Below, piece by piece: positions 26,574-35,255 of a stretch of 64,000 bases of DNA. Made by a program: the position numbers and the translations under genes. The notes under the pieces were generated by a model. The model had not been told where the DNA came from. It saw only the letters and a program-made list of their open reading frames with translations, and did not search any database. Each line of letters starts with the position of its first letter. The first letter of the stretch is position 1. The stretch comes from Ohessyouella blattaphilus (GTDB taxonomy: Bacteria > Bacillota > Clostridia > Lachnospirales > Lachnospiraceae), in assembly GCF_024721265.1 (NCBI RefSeq), contig NZ_JAMXOC010000001.1, positions 432,954 to 496,953 of the forward strand, written 5' to 3'.

Positions 26574-28133
26574 CTACGCGTCTCCTTTCCTATTATCAGC
26601 CATAACACAGCCCATAATTCTTTCCTGTGATAAATCTTCTTTATATAGTTCGCCGGCAATCCGACCTTCATTGATTACGTATGCTCGGTCGCACGTTCCA
26701 ATTATTTCCGGCAACTCAGAGGAAATAACGATAATAGCCTTTCCCGCCTTCGCCAGTTCGTTGATTGCCGTATAAATCTCGTATTTTGCCCCAACGTCAA
26801 TTCCTCTGGTAGGTTCGTCGAGAATCAAGACATCTGGCTGAGCGAGCATCCACTTCGCAAGAACAACTTTTTGTTGATTACCACCCGAAAGAGAGCCGAC
26901 CTCTTGGTTAATAGAATTGGCTTTTACATTAATTAGCTTTTTGTACTCTTCTGCTTTTAGAATCTCTTTATTTTTATCAACAATACCGTGGTTGGAAAAA
27001 TATCTACGCAGAGCTGCCATCGACATATTGTGCTTAATATCGTCAATCAGCACCAGACCGTAAGTCTTCCGATCTTCGGAGGTGTAGGCGATTTTGTGCT
27101 CAATGGCATCCTTTACATTATTAATCTTCACTTCTTTGCCATGCATCTTAATGGTTCCCGTTATCTTCTGACCGTATTCCTTGCCAAAAAGACTCATCGC
27201 TAGTTCTGTTCGTCCGGCGCCCATTAAACCAGCAAAGCCCACGACCTCGCCTGCTCGAACGTTAAAACTTACATTTTTAATAATTTGTCTATCGGCGTCC
27301 TCTGGATGATAGACGCTCCAGTCCTCAACCTCCATAATCTTTTCGCCGATTTTATAGTCATCACCTTCACGAAGAGGGTAGCGATTCGTCAGCTCGCGGC
27401 CAACCATCCCTTTTATGATTCGCTCTTCACTGAAGTCGTCCTTTTCTTTATCAAGTGTCTCAATCGTCTTACCGTCTCGGATAATCGTGATTGAGTCTGC
27501 TACATAACTAATTTCGTTCAGCTTATGAGAAATAATGATACTTGTAATACCTTGTTTCTTAAGTTCGAGCATCAACTCTAGAAGTTTTGCACTTTCTTCA
27601 TCATTAAGTGCTGCTGTCGGCTCGTCGAGAATTAAAAGCTCAACGTCCTTAGCCATCGCTTTGGCAATTTCGATTAATTGTTGCTTGCCAACACCCAGTT
27701 TGAACACAGGGATGTTAACGTCCTCATCCTCTAGACCTACACGGGCTAATACAGCCTTCGCATTGGTTCTCGTCTTCGTCCAGCTAATAACCCCTTTGGC
27801 CGCTTTTTGTTCATTTCCCATGAACACGTTCTCCGCCACCGAAAGATATGGACTTAGAGCCAACTCTTGGTGAATGATAACGATCCCTTTTTCCTCACTG
27901 TCCTTGATCTTGTGGAACTTACATACTTCACCTTTATAGATAACATCACCACTATACGTTCCGTATGGCCATACACCCGAGAGGACATTCATTAAGGTTG
28001 ACTTACCGGCCCCATTTTCACCACATAAAGCGTGAATCTCACCGCGTTTCACCTTAAAGGTAACATCATCTAACGCTTTAACGCCAGAGAACTCTTTCGT
28101 GATATGTTGCATTTCCAAAATAATATCAGACAT
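26574..28133 (-). CDS. mmsA: Multiple-monosaccharide ABC transporter ATP-binding protein, second copy
   Basis: 519 residues, two ABC domains. The first has GENGAGKST and [11 protein letters not shown] with a non-canonical signature ([18 protein letters not shown]). The second has [16 protein letters not shown] and [12 protein letters not shown]. It is closely similar along its length to the copy at 5409-6950. It ends 2 nt before the permease start and follows the binding protein after a GC-rich hairpin. Confidence 0.95.
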   Translation of the reverse strand: MSDIILEMQHITKEFSGVKALDDVTFKVKRGEIHALCGENGAGKSTLMNVLSGVWPYGTYSGDVIYKGEVCKFHKIKDSEEKGIVIIHQELALSPYLSVAENVFMGNEQKAAKGVISWTKTRTNAKAVLARVGLEDEDVNIPVFKLGVGKQQLIEIAKAMAKDVELLILDEPTAALNDEESAKLLELMLELKKQGITSIIISHKLNEISYVADSITIIRDGKTIETLDKEKDDFSEERIIKGMVGRELTNRYPLREGDDYKIGEKIMEVEDWSVYHPEDADRQIIKNVSFNVRAGEVVGFAGLMGAGRTELAMSLFGKEYGQKITGTIKMHGKEVKINNVKDAIEHKIAYTSEDRKTYGLVLIDDIKHNMSMAALRRYFSNHGIVDKNKEILKAEEYKKLINVKANSINQEVGSLSGGNQQKVVLAKWMLAQPDVLILDEPTRGIDVGAKYEIYTAINELAKAGKAIIVISSELPEIIGTCDRAYVINEGRIAGELYKEDLSQERIMGCVMADNRKGDA

Positions 28134-28181
28134 GTCACCCGCTCCTTTACATTTTTTGCTTCTATCCGCCTATTTTTAAAC

Positions 28182-28206
28182 GGGGCGGTGGAAAAACCAC
28201 TGCCCC
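28182..28206 (-). promoter_or_regulatory. Intercistronic hairpin between chvE and mmsA (second operon)
   Basis: A 10-bp GC-rich stem (GGGGCGGTGG / CCACTGCCCC, one wobble or mismatch) with an AAAAA loop in the gap between binding protein and ATPase. Equivalent in place to the hairpins at 6977-7000 and 48065-48091. Confidence 0.7.
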
Positions 28207-28222
28207 ATCGTTTTATACTTTC

Positions 28223-29335
28223 TTATTCTTCGTTAATTTCTGCTTCTGTGTAGTATTCTGTATCAACTAAGATCTCTTTATAGTTGTCTTTATCTACTGG
28301 TTGTGGTTCACAGAGATAAGAAGGAACAACTAATTTACCATTGTCGTATTGCTCCGTATCGTTAATCTCTGGCTCTGTACCCTTAAGTACAGCTTCAACC
28401 ATCTTTACACACTTTTCTGCAAGGATACGAGTATCTTTGGCAATTGACATTGTCTGAGAACCAGCAATGATATTCTTAACAGCCATCAATTCAGCATCTT
28501 GTCCGGTGATTACTGGCCAATCTTCCGCACCAACTTTGTAGCCAGCGCCTTCGCAAGCTGCTTTTACGCCGTAAGATAAGCCGTCGTAAGCTGAGAAAGC
28601 AATATCTAATTTCTCGTCTGCGTAGTATGAGCTTAAGATGTCCTCACAGCGTCTCATAGCTGTTTGTTGATCCCATCTCAAAGTGTTTGATTTTTCAAAA
28701 GAAGTTTGTCCTGATTTACATACTAAAGTACCTTTGTCGATATAAGGTTGGATAACTTCCATCAAACCATCGTATAACATATAAGCATTGTTATCATCAG
28801 GAGAACCCATGAACAACTCAAAAGTATAGGTCTCGGTTGCATTTGCTAAGTCTAATTTTTCTTCTACATAAGAGCCGATCGCGGTACCGATACCTTTGTT
28901 ATCAAATGTAGCGTAGTAGCTAACAGCGTCTGTATCCATTAACAAACGGTCATAAGCAACTACTGGAACGCCAGCGTCTTTCGCTTGTTTAAGAGGATTG
29001 ATCAGCGCCTGTGAGTCAATGGCTGCAACTACTAGACAGTCAACACCGGAAGCTAACATGTTCTCTAACTGAGAAACCTGTTGCTGAGGATCATCTTCTG
29101 CATATTGAAGATCAACTTTGTAGCCCAACTCTTCAAGCTGAGACTTCATGTTGTCACCGTCTTTAATCCATCTTTCAGAACTTTGGGTAGGCATTGCTAC
29201 ACCAACGGTCTTGCCTTCACCACTTCCACCACTGCTGTCGTCACCACCATCGCCACTATCTGATTTTGGCGTACAACCTACAAAGAGAGCCATTGCCAAT
29301 ACGGCAACTAACAATAAACTAAAAATCTTTTTCAT
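28223..29335 (-). CDS. chvE: Sugar ABC transporter substrate-binding lipoprotein (ChvE type), second copy
   Basis: About 370 residues from the ATG at 29335; the frame is open to 29419 without a better start. The signal peptide ends in a lipobox (MALFVGC). Then come a Ser/Gly linker and the binding fold (VGVAMPTQSSERWIKDGDNMKSQLEELGYKVDLQYAEDD, AAIDSQALINPLKQAKDAGVPVVAYDRLLMDTDAVSYYATFDN). It is the first gene of an operon with mmsA, mmsB and araR. It is a paralogue of the 7017-8126 protein, diverged in the sugar-contact regions. Confidence 0.93.
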   Translation of the reverse strand: MKKIFSLLLVAVLAMALFVGCTPKSDSGDGGDDSSGGSGEGKTVGVAMPTQSSERWIKDGDNMKSQLEELGYKVDLQYAEDDPQQQVSQLENMLASGVDCLVVAAIDSQALINPLKQAKDAGVPVVAYDRLLMDTDAVSYYATFDNKGIGTAIGSYVEEKLDLANATETYTFELFMGSPDDNNAYMLYDGLMEVIQPYIDKGTLVCKSGQTSFEKSNTLRWDQQTAMRRCEDILSSYYADEKLDIAFSAYDGLSYGVKAACEGAGYKVGAEDWPVITGQDAELMAVKNIIAGSQTMSIAKDTRILAEKCVKMVEAVLKGTEPEINDTEQYDNGKLVVPSYLCEPQPVDKDNYKEILVDTEYYTEAEINEE

Positions 29336-29390
29336 ATTTCTTGTTTCCTCCTTTTTGTCTACGTCACTTATGTGTCGTTTCTTAAATAAA

Positions 29391-29460
29391 ACTATATAGT
29401 ACAACTTGTGGCAAAACAAGTCGTATTATTCCACAAAAGTACGTACAACTTTTTGTACAC
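29391..29460 (-). promoter_or_regulatory. Promoter and candidate AraR operators of the second chvE operon
   Basis: On the minus strand there is TTGTTT (29419-29414), 17 bp and TATAGT (29396-29391). A palindromic site AGTTGTACGTACTTTT lies just upstream (29436-29451), and a partial second site CAAGTTGTACTATATAG overlaps the spacer and -10; TTTGTAC is a further half site near 29456. The core TTGTACGTAC matches the known AraR operator (ATTTGTACGTACAAAT-like), and araR is in this operon. The remaining gap to 29640 holds no gene. Confidence 0.65.
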
Positions 29461-29640
29461 ATTCATTAGTTGTATTGTTTTTCGTCTCAGTTGTATGTAA
29501 TCACTTCACAAAATTACTGGTATTAAGTTGTAAATATCAACCAATACATACTTTTTGCACAAATGTACTGTCTTTTCTTTTTCATTGTTTTGAACCAATT
29601 ATGAACATAATATGAACAACGCGAGTTTTTCATAACAAAA

Positions 29641-29667
29641 AAACAGCTCTTGGCTAAAGAGCTGTTT
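29641..29667 (-). terminator. Terminator of the NSS transporter gene
   Basis: A perfect 11-bp stem (AAACAGCTCTT / AAGAGCTGTTT), 5-nt loop, followed on the minus strand by a run of T. It lies 12 nt after the stop. Confidence 0.9.
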
Positions 29668-29678
29668 CTAAGTACTGC

Positions 29679-31052
29679 TTATTTTAAAAACATGCTGGCG
29701 TATCCTTGAACAAAGATCACCAAAATAATCAGCGGCAGGATAAAGGTTAGATAAAAGCGCACACCTTTGGCAACTGGAAACTTTGCCCCCTCGCCAGTGT
29801 TGGCTTCTTTAATAAAATTATCCCAGCCCCAACCCCGCTTGCTCACACAAAACAGAAGATAAATTAGCGATCCCAGGGGCAATAAATTATTGCTGACAAT
29901 AAAATCCTCGATATCCATAATCCCTTTACCGGCAATACTAAACCCTGACCAGTCGGTCATTCCTAGAATACAAGGCAAGCTAAGAAGCAGCAATAAGACG
30001 CCGTTAAAGATGACGGATTTCCGAAGAGACCAGCCCCATAAGTCCCGAGCAAACTGAATAATATTTTGAAAAACAGCAATAATCGTCGAGAGCGCCGCAA
30101 AGGTCATAAAGAGGAAGAATAGCGCTCCCCAGATTTGTCCACCGGACATTTCGCCAAATACATTCGGTAAGGTAACAAAGACAAGGCCTGGGCCTTCTCC
30201 TGGATTGATGCCAAAAGCAAAGCAGGCCGGGAAGATTATGAGGCCAGCCATTACCGCCACAAAGGTATCTAAGGCAGTGACACTAACTGCTTCACCTGGC
30301 AAGCTTCTCTCTTTCCCTAGATAGCTACCAAAGATGGCCAGCGACCCCATCCCCACACTTAAGGTAAAAAAGGCTTGACCCATCGCATCGAAAATCGCCT
30401 GACCAATGCCCGCCTCTTTCATCTTACTAAAATCTGGTAGCAAATAGAACTTTAAACCTTCTAAGGCATTATCAAGAGTCATGACCCGAATGACTAAGAC
30501 CACCATAATAAGAAGCAAACAAACCATCATGATAGTTGTCACTTTCTCAACACCATTTTTCAGACCACCTGAGCAAACAATCAAAGCGATAACCGAAATC
30601 AGCACCATCCATAAGATCATCTCATTACGATTCGTGGTCAAGTCGCCAAAGACAGCACCCACACCTTCCGGGTCTAAACCGACAAATTTGCCTTGTAGCA
30701 TCTTTACGAAATAAGCCAGCATCCAGCCGCCAATCGTCGTATAAAACATCATCAGTAAATAATTGCCCGCCATCGCAAAGTAGCGATACACATGCCACTT
30801 ACTGCCCTTTGGTTCTAGCTCGTCGAAGCTTTTGGCAACACTTTGTTGGCTTCCTCTCCCAACGGCAAATTCCATGATGACAATGGGTAACCCTAACATT
30901 ACTAAAAATAAAATATAAAACAACACAAAGGCTCCACCGCCATACTTTCCCGTAATATACGGAAAGCGCCAAACATTACCAAGGCCGATAGCACAACCAG
31001 CCGATATCAAGATAAATCCTAATCTTGATGAAAACTTTTCTCTCTTTTCCAT
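29679..31052 (-). CDS. Neurotransmitter:sodium symporter family transporter
   Basis: 457 residues, 11-12 hydrophobic helices. The Na+/substrate motif of the first helix is intact (ISAGCAIGLGNVWRFPYITGKYGGGAFVLFY), and there are family signatures GLPIVIMEFAVGRGSQQS and QAFFTLSVGMGSLAIFGSYL. Bacterial members import amino acids such as tryptophan, tyrosine or leucine with sodium. The substrate cannot be read from the sequence. Single-gene unit. Confidence 0.93.
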   Translation of the reverse strand: MEKREKFSSRLGFILISAGCAIGLGNVWRFPYITGKYGGGAFVLFYILFLVMLGLPIVIMEFAVGRGSQQSVAKSFDELEPKGSKWHVYRYFAMAGNYLLMMFYTTIGGWMLAYFVKMLQGKFVGLDPEGVGAVFGDLTTNRNEMILWMVLISVIALIVCSGGLKNGVEKVTTIMMVCLLLIMVVLVIRVMTLDNALEGLKFYLLPDFSKMKEAGIGQAIFDAMGQAFFTLSVGMGSLAIFGSYLGKERSLPGEAVSVTALDTFVAVMAGLIIFPACFAFGINPGEGPGLVFVTLPNVFGEMSGGQIWGALFFLFMTFAALSTIIAVFQNIIQFARDLWGWSLRKSVIFNGVLLLLLSLPCILGMTDWSGFSIAGKGIMDIEDFIVSNNLLPLGSLIYLLFCVSKRGWGWDNFIKEANTGEGAKFPVAKGVRFYLTFILPLIILVIFVQGYASMFLK

Positions 31053-31099
31053 TGATATTTTTCTCCACTCTCATTCTTGTTTACCTTTTATCTTAAAAA

Positions 31100-31135
31100 T
31101 AGCTACGTTCTCTTATAGGTAAGAGAGCGTAGCTA
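31100..31135 (-). terminator. Terminator after tRNA-Glu
   Basis: A long stem (TAGCTACGTTCTCTTA / TAAGAGAGCGTAGCTA, one wobble pair) with a TAGG loop, then TTTTTAAG on the minus strand. It lies about 12 nt downstream of the tRNA. Confidence 0.85.
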
Positions 31136-31146
31136 CTAGATAAAAG

Positions 31147-31218
31147 TGACCCCAAGGGGAATCGAACCCCTGATTCCAGCGTGAGAGGCTAGCGTCTTGA
31201 CCGCTTGACCATGGGGCC
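31147..31218 (-). tRNA. tRNA-Glu (anticodon CTC)
   Basis: 72 nt cloverleaf with acceptor stem GGCCCCA/TGGGGTC. The anticodon loop CTCTCAC gives CTC and the T-arm is CAGGGGTTCGATTCCCCTT. It lies 26 nt after the lipid kinase gene and may be processed from that transcript. Confidence 0.93.
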
Positions 31219-31244
31219 GGAAAGGATAAAGCACTACTTTATCC

Positions 31245-32180
31245 TTATATATTATGCTTCTTGGTAAGCAATTTGTCAATCTTTTCTTTTGGAACCATGA
31301 TAGTAAGTTGCTGTTTTAGGTTCTCAATCTCCACATCTTGGTGGTTTCCGCCGAACTCGCCGTCTAACGTCCAAGGAATTTCTTCTTCGGAGGTAATGGT
31401 AATCTTACTCGCTCGAAAAGTATACATATGCTTCGTATCAATCTGCTCAATCAAAAGCGCGGCTCCTATTTCTTGTAGCTCAATGGGATTGCGCGGACGC
31501 TTAATCAGAGTTACCTCAAAGAGCCCATCATCAAAAGCCACGTCCTTACCGATCATATTCTTAAAGCCGCCGACCGACTTGGAATTGGTAATCATACCGT
31601 AAGCAAATTCATCTTCCAGGACATTGCCATCATACTCTACCTTAAGCTTATAAGCGGGTACGTTAAATATCCGCTTAGCACCTTCAAAAATATACGCTAG
31701 ATGTCCTAGTATATTCTTCATCTCCTGAGTGGTCTCGTAAGAAACATCGGTAAAGAGACCAAAAGCCGCAATATAGACGAAGCTATCATCGTTAAAACGC
31801 CCTACATCACAGGGAAAGGCGGCGCCGTTTACCGCAACGTCGGCTGCCTGCAGAAGATTCTTCGGAATATGTAAGCTATTGGCGAAATCATTGGTCGAAC
31901 CAGTAGGGATATAGCCAATGGTATCCCGGGCCCCTATCTCCCTTTTCATCATCGCCGCCACCACTTCATCTAAAGTGCCGTCACCACCGCTACAGACTAC
32001 TAAATCGTAATCATCGGCTTCATATTCTTTTACCACACGAAATGCATCCCGAAAAGACTGGGTTGGATGAACGGTAACTTTATAACCTGCCTTAACAAAG
32101 ATGTCAACCACATCCGATAACTTCGTTCGCAGAAGTGCTCGTCCCGCGTGGGGATTGTATATAAAGAGCATTCTTTTCAT
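31245..32180 (-). CDS. Diacylglycerol kinase-family lipid kinase (DgkB/YegS type)
   Basis: About 311 residues. FIYNPHAGRALLRTKLSDVVDIF is the family N-terminus. VVCSGGDGTLDEVVAAMM is the nucleotide-binding GGDGT loop, and GYIPTGSTNDFANSLHIP and LDGEFGG are further conserved blocks. It phosphorylates a membrane lipid such as diacylglycerol at the inner leaflet. The ATG at 32180 has an AAAGGTG site 5-6 nt upstream and is preferred to upstream GTG codons. It follows the HPr-like gene by 12 nt, at the end of the murB-rapZ-whiA unit. Confidence 0.92.
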   Translation of the reverse strand: MKRMLFIYNPHAGRALLRTKLSDVVDIFVKAGYKVTVHPTQSFRDAFRVVKEYEADDYDLVVCSGGDGTLDEVVAAMMKREIGARDTIGYIPTGSTNDFANSLHIPKNLLQAADVAVNGAAFPCDVGRFNDDSFVYIAAFGLFTDVSYETTQEMKNILGHLAYIFEGAKRIFNVPAYKLKVEYDGNVLEDEFAYGMITNSKSVGGFKNMIGKDVAFDDGLFEVTLIKRPRNPIELQEIGAALLIEQIDTKHMYTFRASKITITSEEEIPWTLDGEFGGNHQDVEIENLKQQLTIMVPKEKIDKLLTKKHNI

Positions 32181-32192
32181 CACTATCACCTT

Positions 32193-32447
32193 TTATTCTT
32201 TAACCAGAAATCCCTCGATTCCCGCTACCGCTTCCCGTTCATCTGCGCCATCGGCTACTAGGGTTATTTCCTCGCCTTTTAGCAAACGCAGACTCATCAT
32301 TCCCATAATACTTTTTGCATTTACTTTCATCTCATTCATCTCAATATAGATCTGGCATCCATACTGACTTGCCTCTTGTACTAAATGAGCAATTGGTCGC
32401 TCTTCCAAATCCATACTGTTTCTGATAACTATCGGTTTTCTAACCAT
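32193..32447 (-). CDS. HPr-like protein lacking the active histidine (Crh-like)
   Basis: 84 residues, the HPr size and fold. At the usual GLHARPA active site it reads DLEERPI, so His15 is replaced by Glu15, while Arg17 and Pro18 remain. The regulatory serine is kept at exactly position 46 (NAKSIMGM). A protein that can be serine-phosphorylated by HPr kinase but not by PTS enzyme I is the definition of Crh in Bacillus, and Crh is likewise encoded just after whiA. I infer a role in carbon catabolite regulation, not sugar transport. Confidence 0.85.
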   Translation of the reverse strand: MVRKPIVIRNSMDLEERPIAHLVQEASQYGCQIYIEMNEMKVNAKSIMGMMSLRLLKGEEITLVADGADEREAVAGIEGFLVKE

Positions 32448-32462
32448 GTTTCTTCCTCCTAA

Positions 32463-33344
32463 CTAACTCTTGCGCATTTTATCAGCTAATTCGCTAATCT
32501 TACGCAAACGGTGATTCACACCAGACTTTCCCAGTGGTTCAGCTAACATTTCCCCTAGTTCCTTGAGAGAGGCTTCCGGATATTCAAGGCGTACTGCCGC
32601 GATTTCCCGTAACCCTTCCGGTAAGTTGTCGATACCAAGTCGTTCCTCTAAAAAACGAATATCTTCCATCTGTCGCACGGCTGCTGACACCGTCTTACTT
32701 AGATTGGCAGTCTCGCAGTTAACCTTGCGATTGACAGTATTGCGCATTTCTTTCAAAATCCGCACATTCTCTAAGGCCATTAAAGAAATATGACCTTCCA
32801 TCACTCCAAGCATGTCTACAATCTGAGCACCTTCCTTTAAATAGACCACATAAGAGCCTTTTCGCTCTACAATCTTGCCATCCATCTCAAAGGAATTAAT
32901 CGCCTTTTGTAGGCGAGTCGCTATTTCCGGCGTCTCGCATACGACTTCGAAGTGATAGGATTTATTCGGGTCACTAATGGACCCCGAGGCCAGGTACGCT
33001 CCGCGGATAAACGCTCTTTTGCAACAACCAGCTTGCAAAGAAGCCTTTCTAACCGCAATCAACTCAGGACTTTTTGCCAGTAAACCATAGCTAATCGCCC
33101 CAGTCTTTGAGCTCCTTCGTACCACAACATCAGCTCTTATATTAAAGGTTTTTCGGAGCAAAGTAAAGAACTTTATCGCCACATGGCGGTTCTCCGTATT
33201 CAGTCGCAAAACCTGGCTTCCATCATCTAGTGTTTTTCCTTCACCGGCAAACAAGACTAAGGCGTCTAGCTCTGCTAAAGCGCAGTGTCTAGCCTTTGGC
33301 AAAACCCCTGCTAACTCCTTCTTTACATCTTGCGAAAAAGACAT
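32463..33344 (-). CDS. whiA: WhiA sporulation/cell-division regulator
   Basis: 293 residues. A LAGLIDADG-type N-terminal domain (CCKRAFIRGAYLASGSISDPNKSYHFEVV) is followed by a C-terminal helix-turn-helix (EYPEASLKELGEMLAEPLGKSGVNHRLRKISELA). It is a DNA-binding protein tied to cell division and chromosome segregation in Gram-positives. It lies 16 nt after rapZ. The yvcK-like gene that usually separates rapZ and whiA is absent. Confidence 0.95.
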   Translation of the reverse strand: MSFSQDVKKELAGVLPKARHCALAELDALVLFAGEGKTLDDGSQVLRLNTENRHVAIKFFTLLRKTFNIRADVVVRRSSKTGAISYGLLAKSPELIAVRKASLQAGCCKRAFIRGAYLASGSISDPNKSYHFEVVCETPEIATRLQKAINSFEMDGKIVERKGSYVVYLKEGAQIVDMLGVMEGHISLMALENVRILKEMRNTVNRKVNCETANLSKTVSAAVRQMEDIRFLEERLGIDNLPEGLREIAAVRLEYPEASLKELGEMLAEPLGKSGVNHRLRKISELADKMRKS

Positions 33345-33360
33345 CCCTTATCTCCCTTTC

Positions 33361-34212
33361 CTATGCATCTCGGTGTTCAAGAAACACCGTGTATTCACCT
33401 AGCTCATTAATGGCTTCATATAAGACATTCGCCAGGGTTACCGAGCGGTGTTTGCCACCAGTACAGCCAATCCCGATCACCAAATTGGTCTTACCCTCAG
33501 CCGCGTAACGAGGAAGTAAAAAGGAAACCATGTCGATTAGCTTCTGGGCAAACAGCTGGCTATCGGCGCTCTTCATCACGTAATCCCTGACCGGCCGATC
33601 GTTCCCAGTTAGACCTCGCAACTCGTCTATATAGTACGGATTTGGCAAAAAACGTACATCAAATAAAAGATCCGCATCGGCCGGCGTACCATTCTTAAAA
33701 CCAAAGCTTAAGATGGTAATAAATAAACTAGAGTTACTTTTTTCATCTAAGATTCGGCGAATACTCTCCGTCAAATCGCGAAATGCCATATAAGATGTAT
33801 CAATCACATGATCCGCCCGGTCTTTTACCGGTTGTAACAACTGTCGCTCCAGCTTGATGTTTTCGATAATTCGGTGACCGCGACGACTTAAAGGGTGCTT
33901 ACGTCTCGTTTCCTGATAGCGCTTTAAGAGCACCTCATCAGAGGCGTCGAGAAAAATAATGTTAAAGTCAAAGCCCTTTTCCTCTAAATCGTTAATCGTC
34001 TTTAAACTGCCTTTAAAGTCCTCACCGCTGCGCACATCCAGGCCAATGGCTACTTTCGACGACTTCGTCTCTAAAGACGTTAATAGCTCCGCTAAATTCG
34101 GCGTAAGGGCAATCGGTATGTTGTCAATGCAGTAATACCCTAGATCTTCTAAGGTCTTTAAGGCTGAGCTTTTACCGGCTCCTGACATCCCTGTTACTAT
34201 TTCAAACTTCAT
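33361..34212 (-). CDS. rapZ: RapZ/YvcJ nucleotide-binding protein
   Basis: 283 residues. Walker A GMSGAGKSSALKTLEDLGYYCIDNIP, and the C-terminal block DVRFLPNPYYIDELRGLTGND and GIGCTGGKHRSVTLAN are diagnostic. Family members bind nucleotides. In E. coli RapZ is an RNA-binding adaptor controlling GlmS, and in Bacillus YvcJ has GTPase activity. It overlaps no gene but starts directly (0 nt) after the murB stop, so it is co-translated in the murB-rapZ-whiA-HPr unit. Confidence 0.95.
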   Translation of the reverse strand: MKFEIVTGMSGAGKSSALKTLEDLGYYCIDNIPIALTPNLAELLTSLETKSSKVAIGLDVRSGEDFKGSLKTINDLEEKGFDFNIIFLDASDEVLLKRYQETRRKHPLSRRGHRIIENIKLERQLLQPVKDRADHVIDTSYMAFRDLTESIRRILDEKSNSSLFITILSFGFKNGTPADADLLFDVRFLPNPYYIDELRGLTGNDRPVRDYVMKSADSQLFAQKLIDMVSFLLPRYAAEGKTNLVIGIGCTGGKHRSVTLANVLYEAINELGEYTVFLEHRDA

Positions 34213-35118
34213 CTAAAATTCTCCAATACGTTTGACCTCTGGCTCCAAAGTAACTCCAAACTTTTCTCGCACGGTGGCAATCACAAACTCCATTAAATCC
34301 GTTACGTCTTTTGCCGTGGCCTCGTTATAATTGATAACAAAACCGTTGTGCTTCGTGGAAACTTGAGCCCCGCCGATGGTTTTCCCCGATAACCCTGAGT
34401 CCTGAATTAGCTTTCCAGCGAAATATCCTTCCGGCCGCTTAAAGGTACTGCCAGCACTTGGATACTCTAAAGGCTGCTTGGTCGTTCTCTGGGTACGTAA
34501 ATCCGCCATCCGCTCTACAATCGCCTGACAATCGCCCTTTTTAAGCAAAATAGTAGCTCCGAGAACGATATACTTCTTTTTGGCAAAGACGCTGGTGCGA
34601 TAGCCTAGCTCCATCTTCTCCCGGGGGATATCTAAGAGCTCTCCTGCTTCTGTCAATACCTGTACGCTTTGGAGAACATCCTTCATCTCGCCCCCATAAG
34701 CGCCAGCATTCATCATACAGGCACCACCTACGGTTCCCGGAATACCGCTAGCAAATTCAAACCCGGTAAGGCAAGCCTCCATCCCCCGATTCGCTACCGC
34801 AGTCAAGGTCGCTCCTGCTGCCGCGCGAATTTCCTCACCAGTGATGGCAATCTCCGAGAATTCTTCACCGATTTTGATAATTACCCCCCGATAGCCTTTA
34901 TCGCCTACCAGAAGATTGCTGCCGTTTCCACAGACATAATAAGGCATTTGCGCCTCTTTACACAGCTTAATCACTTTCGCAATTTCCGCCGCCTCTCGGG
35001 GTAAGACAAGATAGTCAGCCGGACCACCCACCTTAAAAGTGGTGTGATTTTTCATCGGCTCATCTTTTAAAACGCTGCCAGCCGGCAGCACCTCTTGCAA
35101 TTTATCGTAAAATGTCAT
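34213..35118 (-). CDS. murB: UDP-N-acetylenolpyruvoylglucosamine reductase
   Basis: 301 residues. FAD-binding N-terminus (TTFKVGGPADYLVLP, YVCGNGSNLLVGDKGYRGVII), FASGIPGTVGGACMMNAGAYGGEM, and the C-terminal SAGSTFKRPEGYFAGKLIQDSGL with the catalytic serine. This is a type II-like MurB. It reduces the enolpyruvyl group to make UDP-MurNAc for peptidoglycan. It is the first gene of its operon, with a promoter at 35151-35179. Confidence 0.96.
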   Translation of the reverse strand: MTFYDKLQEVLPAGSVLKDEPMKNHTTFKVGGPADYLVLPREAAEIAKVIKLCKEAQMPYYVCGNGSNLLVGDKGYRGVIIKIGEEFSEIAITGEEIRAAAGATLTAVANRGMEACLTGFEFASGIPGTVGGACMMNAGAYGGEMKDVLQSVQVLTEAGELLDIPREKMELGYRTSVFAKKKYIVLGATILLKKGDCQAIVERMADLRTQRTTKQPLEYPSAGSTFKRPEGYFAGKLIQDSGLSGKTIGGAQVSTKHNGFVINYNEATAKDVTDLMEFVIATVREKFGVTLEPEVKRIGEF

Positions 35119-35150
35119 CCATCTAATCCTCCGTCTTCTGAATGTCTACA

Positions 35151-35228
35151 ATCATACACTAAAAACACCAAATATTCAACTTTTGCGCCCCTAGATACCT
35201 TGCGCCGTCAGCGTTTTTACTGTATAGT
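35151..35228. promoter_or_regulatory. Divergent promoters for murB and the CorC-family gene
   Basis: On the minus strand TTGAAT (35179-35174), 17 bp, TATGAT (35156-35151) faces murB. On the plus strand TTGCGC (35200-35205), 17 bp, TATAGT (35223-35228) faces the membrane protein gene. Confidence 0.6.
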
Positions 35229-35255
35229 GTTGGTAAATATTTTTTTGAATGGAGA

